From Scatolibacter rhodanostii (GTDB lineage: Bacteria > Bacillota > Clostridia > Oscillospirales > Acutalibacteraceae): a stretch of DNA of 64,000 nucleotides. The stretch spans positions 744,001 to 808,000 of the forward strand of contig NZ_FZLO01000001.1 of the NCBI RefSeq assembly GCF_900197595.1, read 5' to 3'. This document shows positions 1 to 8,340 of this stretch, one piece after another. The notes under the pieces are model-generated. The model did not search any database, was not told where the DNA came from, and worked only from the letters and a program-made list of their open reading frames with translations. The position numbers were made by a program, and so were the translations under genes. Positions within the stretch are counted from its first letter, which is position 1. Each line of letters opens with the position of its first letter.

Positions 1-1612
1 TTAGCCGACCATTCGCCGCGTGATAAGTAAGAGAAATGCTGCAATGCGGACATGATGCCACCTCGCCGCATTCTTTACAGGCTATAAAAGTATGATAACC
101 ACGTCGATTTAAAAGGATAATCGATTGCTTATGCTTATCAAAGTTTTCTTGCAGACAAGCGGATAAAGTAGGGCTTATTAAAGTACCTGCTGTAGCCATT
201 TCTTCTTTGTTCAAATCAATTAAAGCCACCTCTGGCATTTCAGCTTCACCAAAACGAGAAGTGAGCTTATAAAGAGAAAAACGACCGGTTTGGGTAGCGT
301 AATACGACTCAATCGAGGGTGTCGCAGAGGAAAACAAGCACAGACCTTTATTTTCAGCACAGCGCTTAATGGCTACTTCCCTAGCATCATATCTGGGTGC
401 CGATTCTGACTTATACGTGTGCTCCTGCTCCTCGTCCATGACGATTAACCCTAGATTTTGAATTGGAGCAAACACAGCGGAGCGTGTTCCTACGACAATT
501 TTCGCCTCACCACGCTTAACACGTTTCCATTCATCTAGCCTCTCTCCCAAAGAGAGCTTGCTGTGAAAAACAGCTACTGCCTCCCCAAAAAGAGCCGAAA
601 ACTGGCGAATTGTTTGTGTCGTCAACGAAATTTCAGGTACCATGACAATGATTCCCCGACCCATTGCATATACATGCTGCATAAGCTTCATAAAAACAGA
701 GGTTTTTCCGCTCCCTGTTACCCCATAAAGCAACGCACAAGCACTTTTCTCTTTGTCAAATTCAGATTTTAGCCCATCATAAGCCTGCTGTTGTTCTGGT
801 GACAAACAAATGTCGCTGTTAATTTGTTCGCATTCACCCATTTCAGGACGACGATACACCTCATATCCAAAACGTTCTGCTGCCCCTTTTTCTGCCAAAG
901 CTTTCAGAACAGCCATGCTTGCTCCTGTAAAGTAGCAAATCTCTTTTTCTGAAACCGTCCCTACCTCTAAAAGCGTTTGATACAGCTCTGCTTGACGCGG
1001 CGACAATTTACCTGAAAAATCAGGGACAGCACGCACCATCTTTGAAAAGGCATCTTTAATTTTAGTGGACGCCTTATTTACCCTTAAGATAATACCTTTT
1101 TGCAATAAATCTACAAATTCAGGGCAACTCTCTGTGATGCCTAGTGTTTTAGCCACCACATCAAACGGCACCGATTTCACAGTTTCATATAAAAGGGAAA
1201 GAACTTGCTTCTGTATACCGCTGTAATTTTCAAGATTCTCAAAGCCGTCTTTTAAAATATAGCTATTTTTCAGACGGTAGCCAAACCCGGCAGGAATCAT
1301 CAATTTGGCAGCCTCAAATAATGTGCAGAAATATCGTTCCCGAAGCCAAAAGACAAGCTGAATCATTTCTGCATCCAATACAGGCACTTTATCAAGTAGC
1401 TGTAGAATGGATTTCATCGCTGCATTCGGTTTTTCTTCAGCATTTTCAGAAACAGAAAGCACCAAACCCACGCGTCCTATATTTCCTCGCCCAAAAGGCA
1501 CAAGAACTCGCACGCCAAGCTTTATTTCTGCCTCTAGCTCATGGGGAACAGAATAGGTAAACGGCTTGTCAAAATGATATAGTGTGTTCTCAACAGCTGT
1601 TTCAACCCACAT
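1..1612 (-). CDS. priA: Primosomal protein N' (replication restart helicase PriA), 3' part cut by window edge
   Basis: Superfamily 2 DNA helicase that reloads the replisome at stalled forks. About 537 codons are visible from the ATG at 1612; the rest lies left of the window. The N-terminal DNA-binding part begins MWVETAVENTLYHFDKPF. It is followed by a Walker A motif (GVTGSGKT), a DEEQ box in place of the commoner DEEH, and the first zinc-binding cysteines (CKECGEVASCPHC) just before the edge. The gene starts 7 nt after the rpoZ stop without a strong ribosome binding site, so translation is probably coupled. It is the last visible gene of the yicC-remA-gmk-rpoZ-priA operon. Family assignment is secure; only the 3' end is missing. 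Confidence 0.95.
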   Translation of the reverse strand, partial: MWVETAVENTLYHFDKPFTYSVPHELEAEIKLGVRVLVPFGRGNIGRVGLVLSVSENAEEKPNAAMKSILQLLDKVPVLDAEMIQLVFWLRERYFCTLFEAAKLMIPAGFGYRLKNSYILKDGFENLENYSGIQKQVLSLLYETVKSVPFDVVAKTLGITESCPEFVDLLQKGIILRVNKASTKIKDAFSKMVRAVPDFSGKLSPRQAELYQTLLEVGTVSEKEICYFTGASMAVLKALAEKGAAERFGYEVYRRPEMGECEQINSDICLSPEQQQAYDGLKSEFDKEKSACALLYGVTGSGKTSVFMKLMQHVYAMGRGIIVMVPEISLTTQTIRQFSALFGEAVAVFHSKLSLGERLDEWKRVKRGEAKIVVGTRSAVFAPIQNLGLIVMDEEQEHTYKSESAPRYDAREVAIKRCAENKGLCLFSSATPSIESYYATQTGRFSLYKLTSRFGEAEMPEVALIDLNKEEMATAGTLISPTLSACLQENFDKHKQSIILLNRRGYHTFIACKECGEVASCPHCSISLTYHAANGRL

Positions 1613-1619
1613 GGATTAA

Positions 1620-1832
1620 TTACAGCTTACCATGCAAAATTTCCGGCTCTACAATGTCATATTTTCCGGCAACGAAATCTTGCACAGCTAAATCAACTGG
1701 CTTTTCAATCATATCTTCGCCTTTGGCTTCTAGTTCTTCTGTAATTTGACGAGCGCGTTTCGCCACGGCAATCACCAAAGAATAGTAGCTTTCGTGAGGG
1801 GTTGTGATGATATTTTCAGAAGGTCTTAGCAT
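1620..1832 (-). CDS. rpoZ: DNA-directed RNA polymerase omega subunit
   Basis: Small RNA polymerase subunit (70 aa) that helps fold and hold the beta' subunit. It begins MLRPSENIITTPHESYYSLV and contains the conserved AKRARQI segment of omega. A good ribosome binding site (AAAGGAG) lies at the end of gmk, 2 nt upstream of this gene. The order gmk-rpoZ-priA is conserved in Firmicutes, which supports the call for so short a protein. Confidence 0.93.
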   Translation of the reverse strand: MLRPSENIITTPHESYYSLVIAVAKRARQITEELEAKGEDMIEKPVDLAVQDFVAGKYDIVEPEILHGKL

Positions 1833-1834
1833 AA

Positions 1835-2431
1835 TTACATTACTCCTTTAATGAGGTCATTTTTATTTTTTTTAAGGGTTTCTGCTGTCATAATAGCTTT
1901 AAGCTCAGCGACAGCATCTTCTAAATGATCGTTTACAATCGCATAATCACAATTTTGGGAATAAGGAATTTCTAGTTTTGCCGTTTCCAGTCTTCCTTTG
2001 ATTACTTCTTCCGATTCTGTTCCACGGTCACGAAGTCTTTTTTCTAAAATCTCCATAGAGGGAGGTAAAACAAACACAGAAACTGAATCTGGCAAAAGTT
2101 TTTTAACCTGTGCCGCACCCTGCACTTCAATCTCTACAATGACATCAAAGCCTTCTTCTGCCCACTTTTCAAGCGGTGCTTTCGGAGTGCCATAGTAATT
2201 GCCGCAATATTCGGCGTGTTCTAACATTTCATCATTCTTGACCATTACTTCAAATTCTTCACGGCTGACAAACCAATAGTGCTCACCATGATTTTCGCCT
2301 GGTCTCGGTGCTCTGGTGGTAGCAGAAACAGATAAACGTGCCTCTGCGCTTTGCCCCATGACTTGCTGTATAATACTACCCTTACCGCTTCCCGATGGGG
2401 CGAGTACTACAAATACAACACCTTTTTTCAT
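1835..2431 (-). CDS. gmk: Guanylate kinase
   Basis: Converts GMP and ATP to GDP and ADP, an essential step in purine nucleotide recycling. The 198-aa length is typical. The P-loop APSGSGKGS lies near residues 11-19, and GMP-binding motifs TTRAPRPGE and [10 protein letters not shown] follow. The ATG overlaps the remA stop (ATGA, 4 nt) and is preceded by GGAGG, indicating translational coupling. The gene sits in the usual Firmicute order remA-gmk-rpoZ. Confidence 0.97.
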   Translation of the reverse strand: MKKGVVFVVLAPSGSGKGSIIQQVMGQSAEARLSVSATTRAPRPGENHGEHYWFVSREEFEVMVKNDEMLEHAEYCGNYYGTPKAPLEKWAEEGFDVIVEIEVQGAAQVKKLLPDSVSVFVLPPSMEILEKRLRDRGTESEEVIKGRLETAKLEIPYSQNCDYAIVNDHLEDAVAELKAIMTAETLKKNKNDLIKGVM

Positions 2432-2685
2432 TCCTTTGCCTCCGCTTGCTCTGTTTCATTTACTTTTTCTGCAATCTTTTCAGGCACTAAAGCTGAAATA
2501 ATGACTGCTGTGCTATCCGTTATAATAACAGATTTTGTTTTGCGCCCAAAAGTAGCATCAATTAAGGTGTGGCGCTCTTTGGCTTCTTGTATCATGCGCT
2601 TAATCGGTGCTGATTCTGGACTGACAACCGCCACTATTTTTTCTTCTGAAACCTGGTTTCCAAATCCAATATTCACCAGTTTCAT
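2428..2685 (-). CDS. remA: RemA-family regulator (DUF370)
   Basis: An 85-aa protein of the RemA family. In Bacillus subtilis RemA is a DNA-binding regulator of extracellular matrix genes; in Clostridia its targets are generally unknown. Family hallmarks are INIGFGN-like [19 protein letters not shown] and [10 protein letters not shown]. The ATG at 2685 is chosen because AGAGGTGA lies just upstream; a longer reading would begin at a GTG inside that ribosome binding site. The C-terminus carries a short Glu/Ala-rich tail. It is the second gene of the operon. Confidence 0.9.
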   Translation of the reverse strand: MKLVNIGFGNQVSEEKIVAVVSPESAPIKRMIQEAKERHTLIDATFGRKTKSVIITDSTAVIISALVPEKIAEKVNETEQAEAKE

Positions 2686-2764
2686 ATATTTCACCTCTTT
2701 TAGTCCAGTATCCCAAGCTAACTAAACCTTAATGCCGCTGGTTTCTTGCTAAAACAGCAAGCAT

Positions 2765-3643
2765 TTATTCTATATTCTGCACTTGCTCCCGAATTTTTTC
2801 AATCTCGGCTTTGATTTCTACAATCATATAAGCAATTTCAGAATTCATTGATTTAGAAGCTATCGTGTTGGCTTCGCGGTTCATTTCTTGCACTAAGAAA
2901 TCAATTTTTCTGCCAACTGGGGCATCAGATTCAACCATATTTTCCAACTGCTTAAAATGGCTTTTTAAGCGAACCGTTTCTTCATCTACGGCTACTTTAT
3001 CTGCAAACAAAGCAGCTTCTGTCAAAATTCTCTGCTCATCAATTTGTTTGTCTTGCAGAACTTCCTCTAACTTCAGGCGCAAACGCTCTTCATATTTTTG
3101 CACTGTCTTGGGCGAAGTTTTTTCAATTTCGCTGACAATTTCAATAATATGAGCTGCACGCATGAGCATATCCGCTTTCAGTCGTTCTCCTTCTGTTTCA
3201 CGCATGAGAACAAATGCATCTACAGCTTTTTCCACGATTTGTTTAACTGACGCAACAACCTCATCTTCATCTTCCGGAGTTTTGTTTAAAGTCAAAATAT
3301 CAGCATATTTAGATAGCAGTGTTAGCGAAATGTCTTCTGTAATCTCATAGGTTTCTTTAATTTCTTGAAAAGCGTCGACATAGCCCTTTACCAGTGTATG
3401 GTTCACAAGCACTTTTGCATCGTTGCTTTCCAGTGTTTCAATTTGAACATACACGTCGATTTTCCCACGAGAGACACGACTTTGCAAATAGGTTTTAATC
3501 GGGTCTTCTAAAAATAGATAGCCCCTTGTAATACGCTGTGAAATTTCGAGAAATTTGTGATTGACTGCTTTAATTTCTACTGTGATATGTCTGCCTGAAA
3601 TGATTTCTTCATGCCTGCCGTACCCTGTCATACTTTTCAGCAT
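2765..3643 (-). CDS. YicC-family endoribonuclease-like protein
   Basis: A 292-aa YicC/YloC-family protein. It starts MLKSMTGYGRHE, the family signature (SMTGYG), and ends with the conserved DUF1732 region (GRKIDFLVQEMNREANTI). E. coli YicC has been described as an endoribonuclease acting on small RNAs; the function in Clostridia is unproven. It is the first gene of the operon that continues through remA, gmk, rpoZ and priA. A close-to-consensus promoter lies about 85-115 nt upstream. Confidence 0.9.
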   Translation of the reverse strand: MLKSMTGYGRHEEIISGRHITVEIKAVNHKFLEISQRITRGYLFLEDPIKTYLQSRVSRGKIDVYVQIETLESNDAKVLVNHTLVKGYVDAFQEIKETYEITEDISLTLLSKYADILTLNKTPEDEDEVVASVKQIVEKAVDAFVLMRETEGERLKADMLMRAAHIIEIVSEIEKTSPKTVQKYEERLRLKLEEVLQDKQIDEQRILTEAALFADKVAVDEETVRLKSHFKQLENMVESDAPVGRKIDFLVQEMNREANTIASKSMNSEIAYMIVEIKAEIEKIREQVQNIE

Positions 3644-3727
3644 TTCATCAGTCCTAACTTTTTATTTCGGCTTTTCTGTCAAAAAGCGATTTTGTCGAGC
3701 CTAATAACCCTCTTGACATACTATATT

Positions 3728-3756
3728 ATTTTAACATTATCACTTCTCAATTGCAA
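3728..3756 (-). promoter_or_regulatory. Housekeeping promoter of yicC operon
   Basis: On the minus strand TTGCAA (3751-3756) is separated by 17 nt from TAAAAT (3728-3733). This predicts transcription starting near 3721 and a leader of about 78 nt before yicC. Confidence 0.7.
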
Positions 3757-3800
3757 CTAGATAGCAGAAATTCTGTTTGCTTTTCGTAAAAAATATATTC

Positions 3801-6164
3801 TTATCCGAATAATCGGTTGGCAATTTCTACTGAATCCATTGCGTTTCTGGCGTAAAAATCGGCACCCACAAATTCGGCATATTCTTCGTTCAAAACAGCG
3901 CCGCCAACCATGATTTTGCAATCAAGCTTTTTCTCATGAATCATCTCAATGGTTTTTTTCATATTTTGCACAGTTGTGGTCATCAATGCACTGAGTCCCA
4001 CTAATTTAATCTCGTGCTTTTGAATCATCTGAACGATTGTTTCGGCTGGTACATCCTTACCTAAATCAAAAATTTCATAGCCGTAATTTTCCAGAATCAT
4101 TGCCACAATATTTTTACCGATATCATGGATATCGCCTTCTACTGTTGCCAGCAGTATTTTGGCTTTATATTCCGGCTTTTCGCCTGCCTTTTCCATATGA
4201 TTCTTAATGACTTTAAACCCGGCTTTCACACTTTCTGCCGACTGCATCAGCTGCGGCAAAAACATTTTTTGCGTTTCAAATCGCTCGCCCACGATATTCA
4301 GTGCCGGAACAAACTCGTTGTCGATAATGGACAGTGCTGTTGCCCCTGAAGACAAAAGATTTCTTACCTGTGCAGCAGCTTCCTCTTTTCTCCCTTGCAA
4401 AATCAACTCTTGTAAGCTTACGTTGGTCTTGTCTACATTTTGTGCGGTGGGTTGTGCACTCGTTTGATGATACTGCTCAATGAAAAACCTTGCGCCACTG
4501 TCTTGGTTATTGAGCACACGGAAAGAGTCAACCACACGGCGATAATCTTCTGACAAAGGGTTTAAAATCGGCGCATCTAATCCTGCCCCAAATGCTGCCG
4601 CCAAAAAAGTAGCATTGACAATATTTCTTGATGGGAGTCCAAACGAAATGTTACTCACACCCAAAACAGTCTTTAGACCTAATCTGCTCTTGACAAGCTT
4701 TATGGCATTGAGTGTTTCCATGACCTGTTCTTGTTGTGCCGAAGCCGTCAACACAAGGCAGTCAATGAGCACATTTTCTTTGCGAATTCCATATTTAAGC
4801 GCTTCGGCAAGGATTTTTTCAGCAATCGCAAAACGTCCCTCTGCTGTGTCAGGAATTCCACTTTCATCCAGTGTCAAACCAATAACGGCAGCTCCGTATT
4901 TTTTGACAATAGGCAATACTGCTTTTAAATTTTCTTTCTTGCCATTCACTGAATTGATAAGCGGTTTTCCATTATAAATGCGCACGCCGGCTTCAATCGC
5001 CGCAATATCAGAGCTATCAATTTGCAAAGGCAGATCGGTCACACTCTGAATCTCACGAATGACTTCTACCTGCATAGCGGGTTCATCAATATCAGGCAAA
5101 CCCACATTAACATCAAGAATATCACTTCCCGCGTCAGTTTGGTTAATTGCTTCTCCGATAATATATTCCAAATTATGATTCAGCAGTGCTTCTTTTAGCT
5201 TTTTCTTGCCAGTGGGATTGATTCTTTCTCCAATCACAGAAACTCGTTTATCAAGCACTACCGTTTTTGTAGAAGACGTAATTGCTGTGATATTTTTTGG
5301 TGTAACAGCAACTGTTTTAATCTGTTTTCTCATTATGTCTAACTGCGCAATAAATTCGGGCGTTGTTCCGCAGCATCCACCGATAATCCGAACCCCTTTT
5401 TGCAACATTTCTTTTGAATAGTCACGAAATTCTTCAGGCGTGATTTTGTAAACTGTTTCTCCGCAGCAAATTTCAGGCAGTCCGGCATTGCCTTGCACCA
5501 TAACAGGAACATGGCAATAGGTCAGCATTTCTTCTACAATAGGCATCAATTCTTTCGGGCCAAGCGAGCAGTTCACGCCCAAGGCATCGACACCTAAATC
5601 TTCTAAAGCCACTACTGCTGTCAACGGATCCGTGCCCATAAAAGTTCTGCCGTCCTCTTGAAACGTCAGCGTGCAAAACACGGGTAACTTGGTGTTTTCT
5701 TTTACTGCCAAAATAGCAATTTTAGCTTCTAACAAATCAGAAATTGTCTCAATGATGACACAATCGGCACCGCTTTTTTCTGCCTGTACTGCCTGCGCTT
5801 TAAAAATGTCATAAGCCTCTTGCCACGAGAAAGTTCCCAACGGCTCAATCATTTGTCCGAGAGGACCGATATCCATGGCCGTGTATCTGGCTCCGCTCTC
5901 TTTTACCAAACGAATGCCGGCTTCAATCGCTGACAGATATTCGCTTTCCTCCATTTTGAGCGGGTTAGCTTGAAAGGTGTTTGCTGTGATTACATCAGCA
6001 CCCGCTTTGACATAATCCTCATGAATGCTTCGCACAATATCAGGGTGACTGATATTGTAGCGTTCCGGCAGTTCACCTGTCGGCAAGCCTCTCTGTTGCA
6101 GCATTGTACCTAATCCACCGTCAAACAACAGAATATTATTTTTCATCTCGTTTAAAACGCCCAC
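3801..6164 (-). CDS. metH: B12-dependent methionine synthase lacking the activation domain
   Basis: Transfers a methyl group from methyltetrahydrofolate through cobalamin to homocysteine, giving methionine. The 787-aa protein has three of the four E. coli MetH modules. First is an N-terminal homocysteine methyltransferase barrel with zinc cysteines (GVNCS near 198, GGCCGTT near 263). Next is a pterin-binding barrel (VIGERINPTGKK near 310). Last is a cobalamin-binding half with GDIHDIGKN, whose His is the lower cobalt ligand. The reactivation domain is absent and is encoded separately just upstream, with a 29-nt overlap. The start is GTG at 6164; ATG at 6146 is an alternative, and neither has a strong ribosome binding site. 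Confidence 0.95.
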   Translation of the reverse strand: MGVLNEMKNNILLFDGGLGTMLQQRGLPTGELPERYNISHPDIVRSIHEDYVKAGADVITANTFQANPLKMEESEYLSAIEAGIRLVKESGARYTAMDIGPLGQMIEPLGTFSWQEAYDIFKAQAVQAEKSGADCVIIETISDLLEAKIAILAVKENTKLPVFCTLTFQEDGRTFMGTDPLTAVVALEDLGVDALGVNCSLGPKELMPIVEEMLTYCHVPVMVQGNAGLPEICCGETVYKITPEEFRDYSKEMLQKGVRIIGGCCGTTPEFIAQLDIMRKQIKTVAVTPKNITAITSSTKTVVLDKRVSVIGERINPTGKKKLKEALLNHNLEYIIGEAINQTDAGSDILDVNVGLPDIDEPAMQVEVIREIQSVTDLPLQIDSSDIAAIEAGVRIYNGKPLINSVNGKKENLKAVLPIVKKYGAAVIGLTLDESGIPDTAEGRFAIAEKILAEALKYGIRKENVLIDCLVLTASAQQEQVMETLNAIKLVKSRLGLKTVLGVSNISFGLPSRNIVNATFLAAAFGAGLDAPILNPLSEDYRRVVDSFRVLNNQDSGARFFIEQYHQTSAQPTAQNVDKTNVSLQELILQGRKEEAAAQVRNLLSSGATALSIIDNEFVPALNIVGERFETQKMFLPQLMQSAESVKAGFKVIKNHMEKAGEKPEYKAKILLATVEGDIHDIGKNIVAMILENYGYEIFDLGKDVPAETIVQMIQKHEIKLVGLSALMTTTVQNMKKTIEMIHEKKLDCKIMVGGAVLNEEYAEFVGADFYARNAMDSVEIANRLFG

Positions 6165-6828
6165 AGGGAAATCCGTCCTTTCGTCTTTGACAATTTTCTT
6201 TTAAAGAGCAAATACTGCAAGAATCTGCCTGCTCTCTTTTTTCTACAAATAATCCAAAAATGGATGTAATCGATTTTCTGGGAATCATAATATGATTAGC
6301 GTTACAGGTCAAACCAATCTTGCGCTGTGCATCTAGCAGAGACAAAATCTGCGGTTGAAGAGAAAGCGGCAAATCACCATACCCAACCCCATAGCCGAAA
6401 TTTGGAATCCACTGGGTAAGTCCTTCTTTTTTGATAATCTCCTGCAAAACCTGATCAGAATATTTCTCAATAATCTCTGTGCAAACAGCTTCTAAGACAA
6501 GGGTTTTGGTTAACTGTGCACGCGCATAGCGTTTAATTACCAGTTCCGCTTCTATACCCAGTGTCAGCGCCAGTACAATGGTTTTTTCAGCACCATCTAA
6601 GTGATTGACAATATCTTTACCGGGTAAAATAAATCCATCTCCAAGCAAAACTATTCCATGTTCATTTTTCTCTATATCAAATACTCGATAAACAAATCTC
6701 GGACGTAGTTTATTAAAAAGTTCTCTTTTGCACTCTTCTATCAACTCTTGAATTGACTTTGTTTCTGAATCTGCCGGCATACTAAGATACCGCATAATTT
6801 CATTGTGGTCTAAATTAAGTGGTTCCAT
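6136..6828 (-). CDS. Methionine synthase activation-domain protein (stand-alone)
   Basis: A 230-aa protein matching the B12-dependent methionine synthase activation domain, which in long MetH enzymes uses AdoMet to remethylate oxidised cobalamin. Visible motifs include GYGVGYGDLPLSLQPQIL, near the AdoMet-binding region. The C-terminal cysteine cluster (CSICSLKENC, then CGRF) resembles stand-alone clostridial versions and could bind metal. The ATG at 6828 is chosen because AGGAAGGA lies upstream; the reading frame is open further but lacks a ribosome binding site. The gene overlaps metH by 29 nt, so the two parts of a split enzyme are co-translated. Confidence 0.88.
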   Translation of the reverse strand: MEPLNLDHNEIMRYLSMPADSETKSIQELIEECKRELFNKLRPRFVYRVFDIEKNEHGIVLLGDGFILPGKDIVNHLDGAEKTIVLALTLGIEAELVIKRYARAQLTKTLVLEAVCTEIIEKYSDQVLQEIIKKEGLTQWIPNFGYGVGYGDLPLSLQPQILSLLDAQRKIGLTCNANHIMIPRKSITSIFGLFVEKREQADSCSICSLKENCQRRKDGFPCGRFKRDEK

Positions 6829-6997
6829 TCGTTTGTCCTTCCTAATTTTGCTAAATTTGCAGTAGACTATAAGATTAACCAATTCAAAAGTAGAATAAAA
6901 GACAGAAATAATCTATATGTACTGAATAATTTTGACACCTAGTAAATGCTGATTTAAGCAATTGTGTCTTACAATTTAAACCTAAATCTTGTGCTTC

Positions 6998-7026
6998 ATT
7001 TTATCACTGTGTTGCTGTTAAGTCAA
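6998..7026 (-). promoter_or_regulatory. Housekeeping promoter of the metH operon
   Basis: Minus-strand TTGACT (7021-7026), 17-nt spacer, TAAAAT (6998-7003). The predicted leader is about 160 nt, long enough for RNA control. It holds a GACAC...GTGTC inverted repeat, but no recognisable SAM or cobalamin riboswitch core was seen. Confidence 0.7.
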
Positions 7027-7094
7027 CGTATATCCCCTCTTTTTCCCATTGTCCCATTCATAAAACCTATGGCTTTCCATAGATTAATCACTGC

Positions 7095-7123
7095 TTGTCT
7101 TTCCTTAATAATTAGTATAAAAT
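7095..7123 (+). promoter_or_regulatory. Promoter of the DUF4430/ECF pair
   Basis: Plus-strand TTGTCT (7095-7100), 17-nt spacer, TAAAAT (7118-7123). It is divergent from the metH promoter in a 327-nt intergenic region (6829-7155); these two promoters are the only features seen there. Confidence 0.65.
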
Positions 7124-7155
7124 GAATTATATTATTGCATATAAGGAGCATTTTC

Positions 7156-7623
7156 ATGAAAAAACATTCACACATTCTTCGCTATTTATCAACCGCTTTC
7201 TTTGCGCTGCTGCTCACAATTGGTTTAGCTGGTTGCCAAAACCAACAAACAGCGTCCACAAAGCCAGATTCTTCTTCGGTCTCTAGCAGTGTTTCTCTTG
7301 CCAGTGAAAAAGCCAATGAAGCTGCAAAAATCAACCTAGATTTTCGCGTTGTCGGGAAAGACGGCAAGGAAGAAACTTTTGCGATAACTTCAGAAAAAAC
7401 AAACCTAAAAGAAATATTGGACGAGCAAAACCTAATTGAAGGCTCTGATTCTTCTTATGGTTTTTTTGTTACTACCGTAAACGGTGAAACCGCTGATGAT
7501 GCTAATCAGGAATGGTGGTGTCTGACCAAAAACGGAGAATTGTGGAATTACGGTGTTTCTGACACCGAGGTAGCTGACGGCGATAAATTTGAATTCACAC
7601 TAACTGTAGGTTATGACCAGTGA
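7156..7623 (+). CDS. DUF4430-domain lipoprotein
   Basis: A 155-aa secreted lipoprotein. The signal peptide ends in a lipobox (LAGC, Cys near residue 27), followed by a Ser-rich linker. A C-terminal DUF4430 domain carries the typical EWWCLTKNGELWNYGVSD segment. DUF4430 is related to the C-terminal domain of the mammalian cobalamin carriers intrinsic factor and transcobalamin. With an S component directly downstream and metH divergently upstream, a role in vitamin (possibly B12) capture is a reasonable inference, not a demonstration. ATG at 7156 follows AAGGAG; a longer in-frame start lacks one. The stop overlaps the next gene by 3-4 nt. Confidence 0.8.
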   Translation: MKKHSHILRYLSTAFFALLLTIGLAGCQNQQTASTKPDSSSVSSSVSLASEKANEAAKINLDFRVVGKDGKEETFAITSEKTNLKEILDEQNLIEGSDSSYGFFVTTVNGETADDANQEWWCLTKNGELWNYGVSDTEVADGDKFEFTLTVGYDQ

Positions 7624-8129
7624 AAGAAAAATTGCGCTCTATGACCGCTATTGCTGTTATGGGCGTCATTCTGCACATCTCTAAAGAAGTAATCGCCTTT
7701 TTGCCAAATATCGAGCTCGTTTCATTGCTAACCATACTTTTTACGTTAGTTTTTGGTAGAAAAGTATTTGGCGCATTGGGGATATTCGTTCTATTACAAG
7801 GTATTAGCTATGGTTTTGGTACTTGGTGGCTTTCTTATCTTTATATTTGGCCGCTACTAGCTGTTTTAACCTATCTATTTCGTTGGATTAAACCAGCTTG
7901 GGGTTGGGCACTTTTTTCAGGCCTATTCGGTCTTGCTTTCGGTGCTCTTTGCTCACTTATTTATTTGTTTATTGCCAGCCCCACTTACGCTTTCTCTTAT
8001 TTTTTGAGTGGTATTAAATTCGATTTATTGCATTGTGGCGGCAATTTTTTATTAGCTTTTTTACTCTTTAAACGTCTGAAATCAGTTTTAGAAATGATTG
8101 AGAAACGACTTCATTCCTCAAACTATTAG
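7620..8129 (+). CDS. ECF-type transporter S component (membrane)
   Basis: A 169-aa hydrophobic protein with about five or six membrane segments. It resembles substrate-binding S components of energy-coupling-factor transporters. It starts with GTG overlapping the stop of the DUF4430 gene (GTGA), so the two are co-translated and probably work together. No ATPase or T component is nearby; group II S components share an energising module encoded elsewhere. The substrate cannot be read from the sequence. The stop codon lies in the first copy of a 16-bp tandem duplication, and a strong terminator follows. Confidence 0.7.
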   Translation: MKEKLRSMTAIAVMGVILHISKEVIAFLPNIELVSLLTILFTLVFGRKVFGALGIFVLLQGISYGFGTWWLSYLYIWPLLAVLTYLFRWIKPAWGWALFSGLFGLAFGALCSLIYLFIASPTYAFSYFLSGIKFDLLHCGGNFLLAFLLFKRLKSVLEMIEKRLHSSNY

Positions 8130-8152
8130 CTCTACAAACTATTAGCTCTACA
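8121..8152. repeat. Perfect 16-bp tandem duplication
   Basis: Two exact adjacent copies of AACTATTAGCTCTACA (8121-8136 and 8137-8152). The first copy contains the stop codon of the S-component gene. This looks like a recent slippage event. Confidence 0.9.
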
Positions 8153-8163
8153 AATTATAAATT

Positions 8164-8206
8164 CAAGCGCCGGAGCAGTATTAGCTGCGCCGACGCTTTT
8201 TTCTTT
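8164..8206 (+). terminator. Terminator after the ECF S-component gene
   Basis: A long stem pairs AGCGCCGG with CCGACGCT and AGCAG with CTGC-type bases around a short TATTA loop, with two mismatches. A run of T follows at about 8200. Confidence 0.8.
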
Positions 8207-8225
8207 GTGGATATTTTATATGAAA

Positions 8226-8254
8226 TTGACTTTGTCTTCAAACGTCGATATAAT
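8226..8254 (+). promoter_or_regulatory. Promoter of the lone ATPase gene
   Basis: TTGACT (8226-8231), 17-nt spacer, perfect TATAAT (8249-8254). The start site should be near 8261, giving an 80-nt leader. Confidence 0.7.
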
Positions 8255-8340
8255 TTGTTTAAGAGCTTCACTCTAAAAAACAAACTATCCAAAACAAAAG
8301 CTTTCTGGCTACAATAGTTATCTTGAAAGGTGAGACACTT

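Noticed and set aside
6829-6998. SAM, cobalamin or other riboswitch in the metH leader
   Set aside because: The leader is long enough, but no conserved box was recognised, only a weak inverted repeat.
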